Source: Methanobrevibacter sp. (GTDB lineage Archaea > Methanobacteriota > Methanobacteria > Methanobacteriales > Methanobacteriaceae). From it: a stretch of DNA of 13,134 nt. The translations under genes and the position numbers were made by a program. The notes under the pieces were generated by a model that searched no databases, was not told the DNA's origin, and saw nothing but the letters and a program-made list of their open reading frames with translations. Shown in pieces: positions 1 to 6,687 of the stretch. The stretch is from positions 1-13,134 of the forward strand of contig JADLKP010000043.1 of NCBI GenBank assembly GCA_016838945.1, in the 5' to 3' direction. Each line of letters begins with the position of its first letter. The first letter of the stretch is position 1.

Positions 1-86
1 TTAAAATAAATCTAAAAAATAATTATTAAAATAAATCTAAAAAATAATTATTAAAATAAATCTAGAAAATAATTATTAAAATAAAT
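1..86. repeat. 25-bp AT-rich tandem array (3.4 copies)
   Basis: Three consecutive 25-bp units start at 1, 26 and 51, each beginning ttaaaataaatct. An 11-bp partial unit follows at 76. The third unit differs from the first two by one base (tctag for tctaa at 61-65). The array lies just downstream of the MATE gene's terminator and may continue beyond the window edge. It contains no open frame. Confidence 0.9.
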
Positions 87-103
87 TCCTTATTGGAATT
101 TAT
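81..103 (-). terminator. Hairpin terminator of the MATE gene
   Basis: A perfect 9-bp stem (ataaattcc at 81-89, ggaatttat at 95-103) has a 5-nt loop. On the minus strand it comes 8 nt after the stop codon and is followed by T-rich sequence from the tandem array. Confidence 0.55.
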
Positions 104-111
104 CTCTTTTT

Positions 112-1500
112 TTATTTTGAACTTGAACCATTATTTCTTTTTATTAATTTTTTTATATGCAAATCAGCCCAAATCATAGTTATTGTATTTACAAGCAATT
201 CACCAAGAATGATTCCCCACCATGCTCCATACTCTCCATAACCTAACACAATAGCTAAAAGTATTGCAAAGGCAAGAGTGAATACAGTTTCTCTTAAGAT
301 TGTCTGAAACATTGCAGTTATGCCGTTTCCTGTTCCTTGAAAAACAAAGGTAGATGTGCATCCATAACCCATAGTCGGGAAATAAATGACTATTACAGAC
401 AGGAATGCAATAAGCTGCGGAGCCAATCTTGTACTTGTACCTGTATATGCAAATACTGAAACAATCTGTGGAGCAAATAGGTAAACAACTATTGCAGCTA
501 TGAATCCGAATAGAATAGCTATCTTCATGGAATATCTGTGAGCCACCAAAATCTCATCATACTTTTTGGCACCATAATTTGCACCTACAACAGATATTAA
601 GGCTGTAGCTATTGCAATTATTGGAGTTGTTGCAATTGTAACGACTCTCCAGCCAGTTGAATATACTGCAACGGCATCTGTATTTGCTACAGTAACAAGA
701 AGAAGTGAAAATATTGCAGCAAACAAAGCGTTGTTAATCAATTCCAAACTTGCAGGCAAACCTACTTTTAGAATATCCATTGTAATTTCCTTATCAAATT
801 TATAATTGGATAAGAATGGTTTCAAGTAAGTGTCCTTCTTAATGTAGAACCAATAGAAGAGCATTAGATTAACAAACAATAATGAAACCAATGTTGCAAT
901 TGCTGCTCCCTTAACCCCTAAATCAAGACCATAAATAAAGATAGGATCAAGGATGATGTTTAAGATTGATGAAAATAGCATTGCATACATTGTCCTGTTT
1001 GCATCACCTTCACCTCTTAAAACACCATACATTGAGTTTGATAGAATAACAAGAATGGAACCGATGGAAAGGATCAGACCATAATCCATAGCATAATTGA
1101 TTGTACTTCCTGCACCCATTGTAAGTAGAATGTCCTTTAGGAATATCAATAAGAGAATTGTTGTAACTGCAGAAATGATTACTGTGATAAAAATGGTGTG
1201 AATGGCACCATTATCCGCCTTTTCCTTATTGTCTTCACCAATATATTTGGATAATGCGGAGGCAGAACCTGCTCCCAAACCATTTCCAATTCCCATAAGT
1301 GCAATGAATATAGGGCTTACAAAACCAACACCTGCTAGAGCATCAGCACCTAAGCCAGACACCCAAATGGCATCGATTACACTGTAAAGACTTGTGATAA
1401 GCAATGAAATGATAAGGGGAATGGACATTTTCCACAAAGCCTTCTTAGGATCTCCCAATATGGAGTCCACTCCTTGATGATTTTTCATATTTTCATTCAT
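112..1500 (-). CDS. MATE-family multidrug/cation efflux transporter
   Basis: This 462-residue inner-membrane protein has about twelve hydrophobic segments in two homologous halves, the usual length and layout of MOP/MATE antiporters. These couple Na+ or H+ influx to export of cationic compounds. Family signatures are visible: GLGADALAGVG (49-59), GIGNGLGAGSASALSKYIGE (70-89), LRGEGDANRTM (161-171), and the NIILDPIFIYGLDLGVKGAA stretch (181-200). The second half opens with GLPASLELINNA near 247. The substrate cannot be read from the sequence. The first ATG is preferred over Met5 because GTGAT, complementary to the 16S 3' end, lies a few bases upstream. The gene is divergent from the 115-residue gene at 1666, and the shared spacer holds a 9-bp tandem array that would fall in this gene's promoter or leader. 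Family membership is secure; a drug-export role is inferred. Confidence 0.93.
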   Translation of the reverse strand: MNENMKNHQGVDSILGDPKKALWKMSIPLIISLLITSLYSVIDAIWVSGLGADALAGVGFVSPIFIALMGIGNGLGAGSASALSKYIGEDNKEKADNGAIHTIFITVIISAVTTILLLIFLKDILLTMGAGSTINYAMDYGLILSIGSILVILSNSMYGVLRGEGDANRTMYAMLFSSILNIILDPIFIYGLDLGVKGAAIATLVSLLFVNLMLFYWFYIKKDTYLKPFLSNYKFDKEITMDILKVGLPASLELINNALFAAIFSLLLVTVANTDAVAVYSTGWRVVTIATTPIIAIATALISVVGANYGAKKYDEILVAHRYSMKIAILFGFIAAIVVYLFAPQIVSVFAYTGTSTRLAPQLIAFLSVIVIYFPTMGYGCTSTFVFQGTGNGITAMFQTILRETVFTLAFAILLAIVLGYGEYGAWWGIILGELLVNTITMIWADLHIKKLIKRNNGSSSK

Positions 1501-1516
1501 TTTATCACAATGCTTT

Positions 1517-1585
1517 AAACTGATAAACTTGATAAACTGGATAAACTTGATTAACTTGATTAAATTGATTAGATTGATTAAATTG
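1517..1585. repeat. 9-bp tandem array in the divergent spacer
   Basis: About seven and a half copies of a 9-bp unit (aaacttgat, drifting to taaattgat and tagattgat) run head to tail. The first copy is 8 bp. The array ends 17 bp before the MATE start. A minus-strand TATA-like stretch (ttttaataataaaa, around 1588-1602) lies directly beyond it, so most of the array would be transcribed as 5' leader or would overlap the start site. It could bind a regulator as direct repeats or simply be slippage-prone sequence. Confidence 0.85.
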
Positions 1586-1634
1586 CATTTTATTATTAAA
1601 AATTAAGTTCCTTATAACTATATATTAAACAAAA

Positions 1635-1662
1635 TTTATATAAATAACTATTAAGATGTGAT
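1635..1662 (+). promoter_or_regulatory. TATA box and Shine-Dalgarno of the 115-residue gene
   Basis: A TATA-like tttatataaa occupies 1635-1644, and gatgtgat (1655-1662) provides a GTGAT ribosome-binding site 3 nt before the ATG at 1666. That TATA box alone would predict a nearly leaderless transcript. A second AT-rich candidate (ctatatatta, about 1618-1627) would give a leader of about 20 nt that includes the ribosome-binding site. Confidence 0.5.
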
Positions 1663-1665
1663 ATT

Positions 1666-2013
1666 ATGGCTGAAAACAATTATGTAATCTTCAAAAAACA
1701 GTATGGAAACATCAAAAGACCAAGGGTGAAAGAACTGCACATCAATCAGAATGGAGTGAAAATATACGAAAAGGACCAATCCATGATAATCAATATCATT
1801 GTACCTATTGAAGAGTCTACTAAGACAGTCCAATACTTTGAAGAGTTCAATTTAGGCGAAGACATCCAATTCAATATTGCAGATACCGGAGACTTCGAAT
1901 GCATTTTCAGAGGAATTTCTCCAGTTATAGATAAGCAAAGCTATTCATCATTCTCAATCACAGTTCAGGAAAAGGATCCGAAACCAGACCAACTTCAAGT
2001 GGAAGTTGATTGA
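1666..2013 (+). CDS. Hypothetical small strand-rich protein (115 aa)
   Basis: I do not recognise this family. The product is soluble, with no signal peptide or membrane segment. It alternates short hydrophobic stretches and turns (HINQNGVKIYEK at 25-36, MIINIIVPIEES at 40-51, DIQFNIAD at 66-73, SSFSITVQEK at 94-103), suggesting a small all-beta fold. There are no cysteine or histidine clusters, and the only cysteine is C79. The C-terminus (DPKPDQLQVEVD) is acidic and probably disordered. The GTGAT ribosome-binding site and consistent codon use support it as a real gene. It is monocistronic: divergent from the MATE gene and followed by a 412-bp spacer. A partner or operator-binding role with the exporter next door is possible only by position; the sequence has no helix-turn-helix. 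Confidence 0.75.
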   Translation: MAENNYVIFKKQYGNIKRPRVKELHINQNGVKIYEKDQSMIINIIVPIEESTKTVQYFEEFNLGEDIQFNIADTGDFECIFRGISPVIDKQSYSSFSITVQEKDPKPDQLQVEVD

Positions 2014-2425
2014 AATCGAGAGTAAAAACATGATATCACAAAAGTGAAAAATCACAAAATAAATTCCACCAATTTAATTAAAAATACACCAAATATTTTT
2101 AATACTTATTAAGAAAAACATTAATTTAATCAATCATACATCCAATTATTTTATATTATGAAATTTTTTTGAAAACAAATCAACATAGCTCATACATCGC
2201 ACCACATATATTTCTAATTTTATAAAAATTTTTAAAAAATGACCACTCAAAAAAGAATGTTAAAGTTTTCATTTTTATTATAAAATTACAAGATAACATC
2301 AATATTAAAATAAAGTTGTAAAATTGCTTTAATTTTGTTATAATATTCTAAAAACTTTTTATAACCGATAATAATTTATATAATAAGGATAAATAAAAAA
2401 ATAAAGAAAATTAAGCAAAATTAAG
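2014..2425. other. AT-rich spacer with the promoter of the paralogue pair
   Basis: No credible gene or tRNA fold was found in this spacer. T-tracts at about 2095-2100 and 2165-2171 could end the upstream transcript. Near the 3' end, tttatataat (2375-2384) is a good TATA box. It predicts a start near 2405 and a leader of about 30 nt carrying the AGGTGA site of the next gene. The middle (about 2175-2215) is slightly less AT-rich but shows no clear secondary structure. Confidence 0.5.
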
Positions 2426-2434
2426 GTGAAATCT

Positions 2435-3286
2435 ATGATTGATGAAATCTTTGATGAATACGAAAAGCAACAAAAAGAGAATTTCTTAATGATAGGGAAA
2501 CATTTTGGAATTGAAGGGGAGTTTCTCTCAAGACCAAATGCGAACCATGATCTAATAATTATCTTAAAGAGCACCAATCTATTAAATGAAGAAATAGACT
2601 CCTTTGAACTCATAGATGATTTCTATGAAAAAATCGTCAAGGAAGGAATACTATTCGGATTAGGATTTGGAAAGGCACATATGATAAAGAAAGTCATGGA
2701 GTTGCCCTTAAGCAAAAGTGAAATATCTGAAATAAATTTGGAAGATTATAACGAGTTTTTTCCAAAGTTCGACGAATCAAAATCCATTTTGAATGAATAT
2801 TGTGAAGATGGGATGAAAAGGGTTCTTGTGACAATGGATGCAGAACTAAGCGATATTGAAAAGGAGACTGAAGAAGTTCTTTTCATATCTAAAATTATTG
2901 ATAAGAACCATAATGAACTGAAAAAAATACTCTATGAAGAGTTTTTGGATGCTTTTGAAATTGATAGGAAAAAAACGAAATATTTCCAGAAAAAGATTAG
3001 AATCAATTCTGAAATCTTAAAACCACAAATAAGATCTCGATTTTTTAAGGAGAAGGAAGGAACATTCAAGGTCAAGGAAATTCTTGAAGACTATTTTGAG
3101 CTCATGATAGATACCGGTGCTGAAATAGGAATAAAGGTAGGATTTGGAATAGTAATTGAGGATATCCAAAAGGACCAGATAAACTATGACAAGCTAAAGA
3201 ATTTAAGCGAAACGGAAATTATGATGTATATCCAAAAGGAACACAGCGATTACATCTTTAAAAAACACAATAAGGGCACTGTTTAA
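2435..3286 (+). CDS. Hypothetical protein, tandem-paralogue family member 1 (283 aa)
   Basis: The family is not recognised. The protein is highly charged, Glu/Lys-rich, mostly helical by composition, with no signal peptide or transmembrane segment. Near the N-terminus an aromatic/acidic helix leads into VKEGILFGLGFGK (68-80). Near the C-terminus a similar pattern recurs: EDYFELMIDTGAEIGIKVGFG (218-238), then IEDIQKDQINYDKLKN (241-256). Both are Gly-x3-Gly-x3-Gly helices, suggesting an internal duplication around a charged middle region. A longer frame begins with GTG at 2426, but that GTG sits inside the Shine-Dalgarno sequence AGGTGA (2424-2429). The ATG at 2435 is 5 nt beyond it and is the better start. 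It is followed after 30 bp by a distant paralogue and probably shares its transcript. Confidence 0.8.
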   Translation: MIDEIFDEYEKQQKENFLMIGKHFGIEGEFLSRPNANHDLIIILKSTNLLNEEIDSFELIDDFYEKIVKEGILFGLGFGKAHMIKKVMELPLSKSEISEINLEDYNEFFPKFDESKSILNEYCEDGMKRVLVTMDAELSDIEKETEEVLFISKIIDKNHNELKKILYEEFLDAFEIDRKKTKYFQKKIRINSEILKPQIRSRFFKEKEGTFKVKEILEDYFELMIDTGAEIGIKVGFGIVIEDIQKDQINYDKLKNLSETEIMMYIQKEHSDYIFKKHNKGTV

Positions 3287-3316
3287 AAAAAAACAAAAAA
3301 CAAAGGTGGTGAAGAT

Positions 3317-4270
3317 ATGAGCTATTTGGTTAATGAAATTTACGAACTTTACGAAAAGCATTTGGAACTTACAGAACCTGTTTTAAAGGATATTGGAGTA
3401 GACGACGATATACACAATTACCTCATTGATGTAAATATAGACCTTGAAATATTGCTTGAATCCAATGATCTGATTAAATATGACCATGACAAATTGCAGG
3501 AAAAGATAAAAGAGGCATACGATGAAGTGTTCAAGGAAGGAATCCTATTTGGAATCATAGTGGGAAAGATCATTAAGCTGAATAACTGCTTGAAAAATAA
3601 GGAAAAATACAGCGACTATCTTGAAAGGGAATATGATTATTACACTGAATATAACTTTAAGATTGATTTCTTTAAAAAGACTATACCTCCCATAAAAATC
3701 AGAAAATCAACAAGGGAGGCAAGTCCAAGGCAATTGAATTACAGAAACAAGAAATATGAGGAGAAAAGGGAAATTGATGGGATAGATGTTAATTGCGAGA
3801 TGGTCAAAGATGGGATATACACCATCAATGAAGAGATAGTGGAATACAAGGAAAGAATTGAAAAGAAGGGAATAATCAGCTTTCTGGAATGGGAAGGAAT
3901 TGATGGTGAATTGAAGGATAAGTTCTCAGACATAAATGACAGATTGTTTGAAAAATTATTCAAGATATTGGAAGTGAATTTGAATAATGCAGAAAGAGCC
4001 TGTCAGAACTTTTATCGTTTTGATACATTTACAGCCCATGACATGTTCGTATCTGACATATTTGCAAATCTTGAAGGGGAATTCGAAGCAAAGGAACTGG
4101 TGGAACTTTATTTGAAATATGTTTTCTTCAAAGGATTGGATATAGGGATATTGAATGGAAAAATGTTCTTCATATATGATATCCAAGAGGGATTCCTGAA
4201 TTACTATAAAATACAGAATATGGACTGTAATGAAAAAAGCAGATATTTGATAAAAGAATTGTTTGATTAA
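3317..4270 (+). CDS. Hypothetical protein, tandem-paralogue family member 2 (317 aa)
   Basis: This is a distant paralogue of the gene just upstream and is also unrecognised. Shared landmarks are an N-terminal E-I-Y-E-LYEK helix (7-14), FKEGILFGIIVGK (72-84), LEGEFEAKELVELYLKY (252-268), FKGLDIGILNGK (271-282) and IYDIQEGFLNYYKIQN (286-301). The last aligns with IEDIQ..NYDKLKN of its neighbour. The middle (about 100-240) is longer and charged, with a basic patch near IKIRKSTREASPRQ (126-139). There are no membrane segments. The ribosome-binding site AGGTGGTGA (3304-3312) is strong and sits 4 nt before the ATG. The stop codon lies in the left arm of a terminator hairpin. The pair is likely cotranscribed and may form a heteromeric complex; that is inference from tandem arrangement and shared motifs only. 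Confidence 0.8.
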   Translation: MSYLVNEIYELYEKHLELTEPVLKDIGVDDDIHNYLIDVNIDLEILLESNDLIKYDHDKLQEKIKEAYDEVFKEGILFGIIVGKIIKLNNCLKNKEKYSDYLEREYDYYTEYNFKIDFFKKTIPPIKIRKSTREASPRQLNYRNKKYEEKREIDGIDVNCEMVKDGIYTINEEIVEYKERIEKKGIISFLEWEGIDGELKDKFSDINDRLFEKLFKILEVNLNNAERACQNFYRFDTFTAHDMFVSDIFANLEGEFEAKELVELYLKYVFFKGLDIGILNGKMFFIYDIQEGFLNYYKIQNMDCNEKSRYLIKELFD

Positions 4271-4300
4271 GGATTTTCCTTAATCAAAAAAGAAAAAAAT
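4263..4300. terminator. Convergent terminator between the paralogue operon and the M48 gene
   Basis: A perfect 10-bp stem (ttgattaagg at 4263-4272, ccttaatcaa at 4278-4287) with loop atttt overlaps the plus-strand stop codon. The A-rich run just after it (4286-4300) reads as an oligo-T tract on the minus strand, a typical archaeal termination signal for the convergent M48 gene. Confidence 0.65.
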
Positions 4301-4320
4301 AGTAATGTTAAATAAAACAG

Positions 4321-4334
4321 AATTTAGCTAAATT
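4321..4334. repeat. Perfect 14-bp palindrome
   Basis: The sequence aatttagctaaatt equals its own reverse complement. It lies 7 bp beyond the 3' end of the M48 gene, in the convergent spacer. No function is evident, and chance is plausible in such AT-rich DNA. Confidence 0.4.
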
Positions 4335-4340
4335 AAAAGT

Positions 4341-5270
4341 TTATCCTATTTGAGTGCCGCAGTTGGTACAGAACTTATCTCCAGCTTCTATCTGAGCACC
4401 GCATTTAGGACATGCAGGAGCTTGTGGCGCTTCTGGATTCTTACCATATTCCTTGGTTGGTTTGGCATCACCAATTACAGGACCGCTGGTGAAATCCTTT
4501 TGACTGTTGATTTCATCTATCAATGCTCTCATATTTGCAATCCTCTTGTCATCAGATGGGTGAGTTGAGAAGAAGTCAAATTCATTGCCTCCCCTTTGGC
4601 TCATGCTTTCCCAAAATGCAGGAATTCCATTGATGTCATAACCAGCCCAATGAATGATCAGCATACCTAATCTATCAGCTTCCAATTCATGGCCTCTTCC
4701 AAATGGCTTGACGAACAGGAAGTCGGAACCGATATTTGCAGCATTGATGGATGCTCTTGTAATGTCTCCAACTGCACCTAAACCGAAGATATCCAAAATG
4801 AAGCTTCCAAAGTAACCTGCAGTTGCAATAGTGTTCTTTGCACTTTCAACACTTGCACGAGTTCTTGAATGGTCAAGTAGAGCATGTGCCATTTCGTGTC
4901 CTAAGATAAAAGCTATCCTTTCTTCAGTGTTTGCAATTGAAAGGATTCCTGAAAACATTATAATTTTTCCACCAGGCATACAAAAAGCGTTTACAGTATT
5001 GTCTGCAATTAAATGCACATCCCAATCATAATAATCCTCAATATAGTCCATCCTGCCGATTTTTGTCAAGTAAGCTTCTACAGCCTTGATCAATCTGACA
5101 GCTACAGCTCTTACCAATTGACCTTCAGGAGCATTATCCAATACTTGAGCCTTTTGGACCATAGCATAATATTGCCTGTATGAGTCTTCCAAAAACTTAT
5201 CATCATTTACAATATCAAAATGACTTTTACCTGTAAAAGGATTTAAACTGCTTCTTTTATCTTTTGCCAT
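4341..5270 (-). CDS. Cytosolic M48-family zinc metalloprotease with C-terminal zinc ribbon
   Basis: This 309-residue protein has the M48 gluzincin signature. HEMAH (125-129) supplies two zinc-binding histidines and the catalytic glutamate, and GHELEAD (193-199) supplies the third ligand. The THPSDDKR motif (236-243) is typical of the BepA/LoiP/Oma1-like branch, as is FCMPGGKI (96-103) before the active helix. No signal peptide or clear membrane anchor is present, unlike HtpX or BepA, so the enzyme is probably cytosolic. The last 25 residues form a CPKC...CTNC zinc ribbon (C287, C290, C301, C304) after a Pro-rich linker. It may act in substrate or partner binding during protein quality control. 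A TTG-initiated extension adds five residues, but it places GGTGAT (5274-5279), the obvious Shine-Dalgarno site, inside the coding region; the ATG at 5270 is chosen. The gene follows the thioesterase gene by 60 bp and may be cotranscribed. Confidence 0.9.
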   Translation of the reverse strand: MAKDKRSSLNPFTGKSHFDIVNDDKFLEDSYRQYYAMVQKAQVLDNAPEGQLVRAVAVRLIKAVEAYLTKIGRMDYIEDYYDWDVHLIADNTVNAFCMPGGKIIMFSGILSIANTEERIAFILGHEMAHALLDHSRTRASVESAKNTIATAGYFGSFILDIFGLGAVGDITRASINAANIGSDFLFVKPFGRGHELEADRLGMLIIHWAGYDINGIPAFWESMSQRGGNEFDFFSTHPSDDKRIANMRALIDEINSQKDFTSGPVIGDAKPTKEYGKNPEAPQAPACPKCGAQIEAGDKFCTNCGTQIG

Positions 5271-5330
5271 ATGATCACCAAACAACTAATAATTATTATA
5301 TTTAATTATGTAATAATCAATAAAAATAAT

Positions 5331-5729
5331 TTACATTTTGTATCCGGTTCCAACAAATTGGGCAATTTCCCTACCGGTGTCATCTGTAATGTCTACATTT
5401 ATTACAGATGTTGTCCGTCCATCTTTACAGACTGTAGCCTTTGCTATAAGATTTTCTCCTTTTGCTCCACTTAAATAGTTTATGCTTACCTGAAGACCTA
5501 CTGTCAGCTTGTGCAGCTGATTGGACATGACTGCAAAAGCAAAATCACCAAGAGTGAATATTGCTCCACCCATTACAGCACCAAAACCATTTCTGAAATC
5601 ATCCTTGATCTCTACACTGCAAATACAATAATCCTCTCCAAGCTCATCCAAATGAATACCTAATTTTGCTGCAAATTTATCTCCATTGAAAAACTCTCTT
5701 GCTTCTTCTATTGATTCAAAAGTTGTCAA
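5331..5729 (-). CDS. PaaI-type hotdog-fold thioesterase
   Basis: This 132-residue single-domain hotdog protein would hydrolyse an acyl-CoA or aryl-CoA thioester, probably as a homotetramer. The core signature NGFGAVMGGAIFTLGDFAFA (47-66) matches the PaaI pattern N-x-x-G-x-x-x-G-G-x-x-F-x-L-x-D-x-A, including the acidic residue D62 in the catalytic position. The usual His-Gly-Gly has become Met-Gly-Gly (M53). A second conserved strand, GLQVSINYLSGAKGENLIAKA, begins near 78. The longest frame starts with GTG at 5738, but that GTG lies inside the Shine-Dalgarno AGGTGAT (5734-5740). The TTG at 5729, 4 nt beyond, is the likely start. Tandem 15-bp repeats with TATA-like sequence lie upstream. The physiological substrate cannot be told; methanogens have few acyl-CoA pathways, so detoxification or house-cleaning is plausible. 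Confidence 0.85.
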   Translation of the reverse strand: MTTFESIEEAREFFNGDKFAAKLGIHLDELGEDYCICSVEIKDDFRNGFGAVMGGAIFTLGDFAFAVMSNQLHKLTVGLQVSINYLSGAKGENLIAKATVCKDGRTTSVINVDITDDTGREIAQFVGTGYKM

Positions 5730-5761
5730 AAAAATCACCTAATTAAAATGTGAATAAAATT

Positions 5762-5823
5762 ATTCCTAAATAATATATTCCTAAATAATATATCCCTAAA
5801 TAATATTATTCCTAAATAATATT
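5762..5823. repeat. 15-16 bp tandem array upstream of the thioesterase gene
   Basis: Four units of attcctaaataatat start at 5762, 5777, 5792 and 5808, with periods 15, 15 and 16; the third has atccct. On the minus strand each unit reads atattatttagg, giving repeated TATA-like boxes. The unit nearest the gene would predict a start near 5745 and a leader of about 16 nt. Changes in copy number could alter promoter strength. Confidence 0.85.
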
Positions 5824-5877
5824 ATTATATTGGAAATCATTAAAAAGATTATTCTACTTAATAAAGTTTAGAAATAA

Positions 5878-5900
5878 AAAACAGATCATTCATCTGTTTT
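5878..5900 (-). terminator. Terminator of the acetyltransferase gene
   Basis: A perfect 9-bp stem (aaaacagat at 5878-5886, atctgtttt at 5892-5900) with a 5-nt loop overlaps the minus-strand stop codon TGA (5886-5888). On that strand it is followed by TTATTTC. Confidence 0.65.
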
Positions 5901-6464
5901 AACCTTTCTAATAAACTTAGCCGGGATTCCTGCAACAATGGAACATTCCTCAACATCCTTTGTCACTACAGCTCCCGCTGCAATGATTGCTCCATCTCCT
6001 ATTGTAACGCCAGGCAAAATTGTTGCATTTGAACCTATCCAAACCTTATTTCCAATCTTTATAGGAGCAGCTATCAAATTAGCCCTATTTTTTGGATTCT
6101 CATCATGATTTAAGGTAGCCATGACAACATTATGGCCAATCAATGCATCATCCCCAATATAGATTCCTCCCTGATCCTGGAATTTGCATCCTGCATTGAT
6201 AAAGACATTTTTGCCTAAATGAATGTTCTTTCCAAAATCTGTGAAAAATGGGGTGAAGACCCTGAAATCATCATCTAATTCTTTGCCAATCAATTTTGAG
6301 AAAAGTTCTCTCCTTTCATCAAAATCATGAAAATTGTAATTCAATTCACAAGTGATCTTTTGAGCTTCAATGCTGTAATAATTGCATGCATCTGCAGCTT
6401 CTTCATCCATAACCAATGCATCACCAGCATTGAATATATCCAATAATTCATTAAGTTCTAACAT
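5886..6464 (-). CDS. Maltose/galactoside-type O-acetyltransferase (left-handed beta-helix)
   Basis: This 192-residue cytosolic enzyme is expected to transfer acetyl from acetyl-CoA to a sugar hydroxyl. The C-terminal two thirds show hexapeptide repeats (IHLGKNVFINAG at 81-92, GIYIGDDALIGHNVV at 100-114, PIKIGNKVWIGSNATILPGV at 134-153, TIGDGAIIAAGAVVTKDV at 154-171). They end in the IVAGIPAKFIR tail (176-186) typical of LacA, Maa and NodL. The catalytic histidine is H120 in TLNHDENPKNR. The N-terminal helical part (about 1-60) matches the position and role of the maltose-acetyltransferase cap but is divergent. No Shine-Dalgarno sequence precedes the ATG. A TATA-like box centred near 6491 predicts transcription starting at or within a base or two of the ATG, so the mRNA is probably leaderless. 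The acceptor is unknown; cell-surface or capsule sugars are one option. Confidence 0.88.
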   Translation of the reverse strand: MLELNELLDIFNAGDALVMDEEAADACNYYSIEAQKITCELNYNFHDFDERRELFSKLIGKELDDDFRVFTPFFTDFGKNIHLGKNVFINAGCKFQDQGGIYIGDDALIGHNVVMATLNHDENPKNRANLIAAPIKIGNKVWIGSNATILPGVTIGDGAIIAAGAVVTKDVEECSIVAGIPAKFIRKVKTDE

Positions 6465-6484
6465 AATTATAGATTGGATTTAAT

Positions 6485-6497
6485 AAAATATAAAAAT
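6485..6497 (-). promoter_or_regulatory. Promoter of the acetyltransferase gene (predicted leaderless)
   Basis: The minus strand reads tttttatatttt here. Its centre is about 26 bp before the ATG at 6464, the usual TATA-to-start distance in archaea. No Shine-Dalgarno sequence is present in the gap. Confidence 0.5.
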
Positions 6498-6500
6498 TTT

Positions 6501-6546
6501 TAAAAAAAAGAAAAATGAAAGAAAAATGAAAGAAAAATAAGAGATA
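6501..6546 (-). terminator. Oligo-T terminator tract of the adhesin transcript
   Basis: On the minus strand this region is a series of T-runs (T5, T5, T5 and T8) created by a repeated 11-bp unit, gaaaaatgaaa on the plus strand. It directly follows the closing stem of the 145-bp inverted-repeat element and would end adhesin transcription. Confidence 0.6.
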
Positions 6547-6590
6547 AATTAAACATGTTCCTTAAGATTGAAATCCAATTTAAAGATTTT

Positions 6591-6630
6591 ATGCAAAATT
6601 ATTCTATCGGATTAAAATTCAAGGTCGAGA
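6591..6630 (+). repeat. Inverted copy of the adhesin leader (left arm)
   Basis: The plus strand carries atgcaaaattatt (6591-6603), cgg (6608-6610) and aaggtcgaga (6621-6630). The same blocks occur in the same order on the minus strand in the adhesin 5' leader (9002-8971), with a 10-nt insertion here before the last block. Read as adhesin mRNA, this 3' UTR segment is the exact complement of the leader blocks. Confidence 0.8.
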
Positions 6631-6674
6631 AGAACATCAATCCAAAAAATTTAAGGTCGAGAAGAACATCAATC
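6614..6674. repeat. Pair of 29-bp direct repeats, 32-bp period
   Basis: Segments 6614-6642 and 6646-6674 are identical except for one base at the seventh position (c/t). Each contains aaggtcgagaagaacatc. The first ten bases of that block are the reverse complement of tctcgacctt at 8971-8980, ahead of the adhesin start. There are only two copies, so this is not a CRISPR. Confidence 0.9.
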
Positions 6675-6687
6675 TAAAAGAACATGT

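Noticed and set aside
2426..2434. GTG start giving a 286-residue version of the first paralogue
   Set aside because: The GTG is part of the AGGTGA Shine-Dalgarno sequence serving the ATG at 2435.
5730..5738. GTG start of the thioesterase at 5738
   Set aside because: The GTG lies within AGGTGAT, the ribosome-binding site; initiation at TTG 5729 fits the spacing.
6614..6674. 29-bp direct repeats considered as a CRISPR remnant
   Set aside because: Only two copies with a 3-bp gap, no spacer-sized interval and no cas genes nearby.
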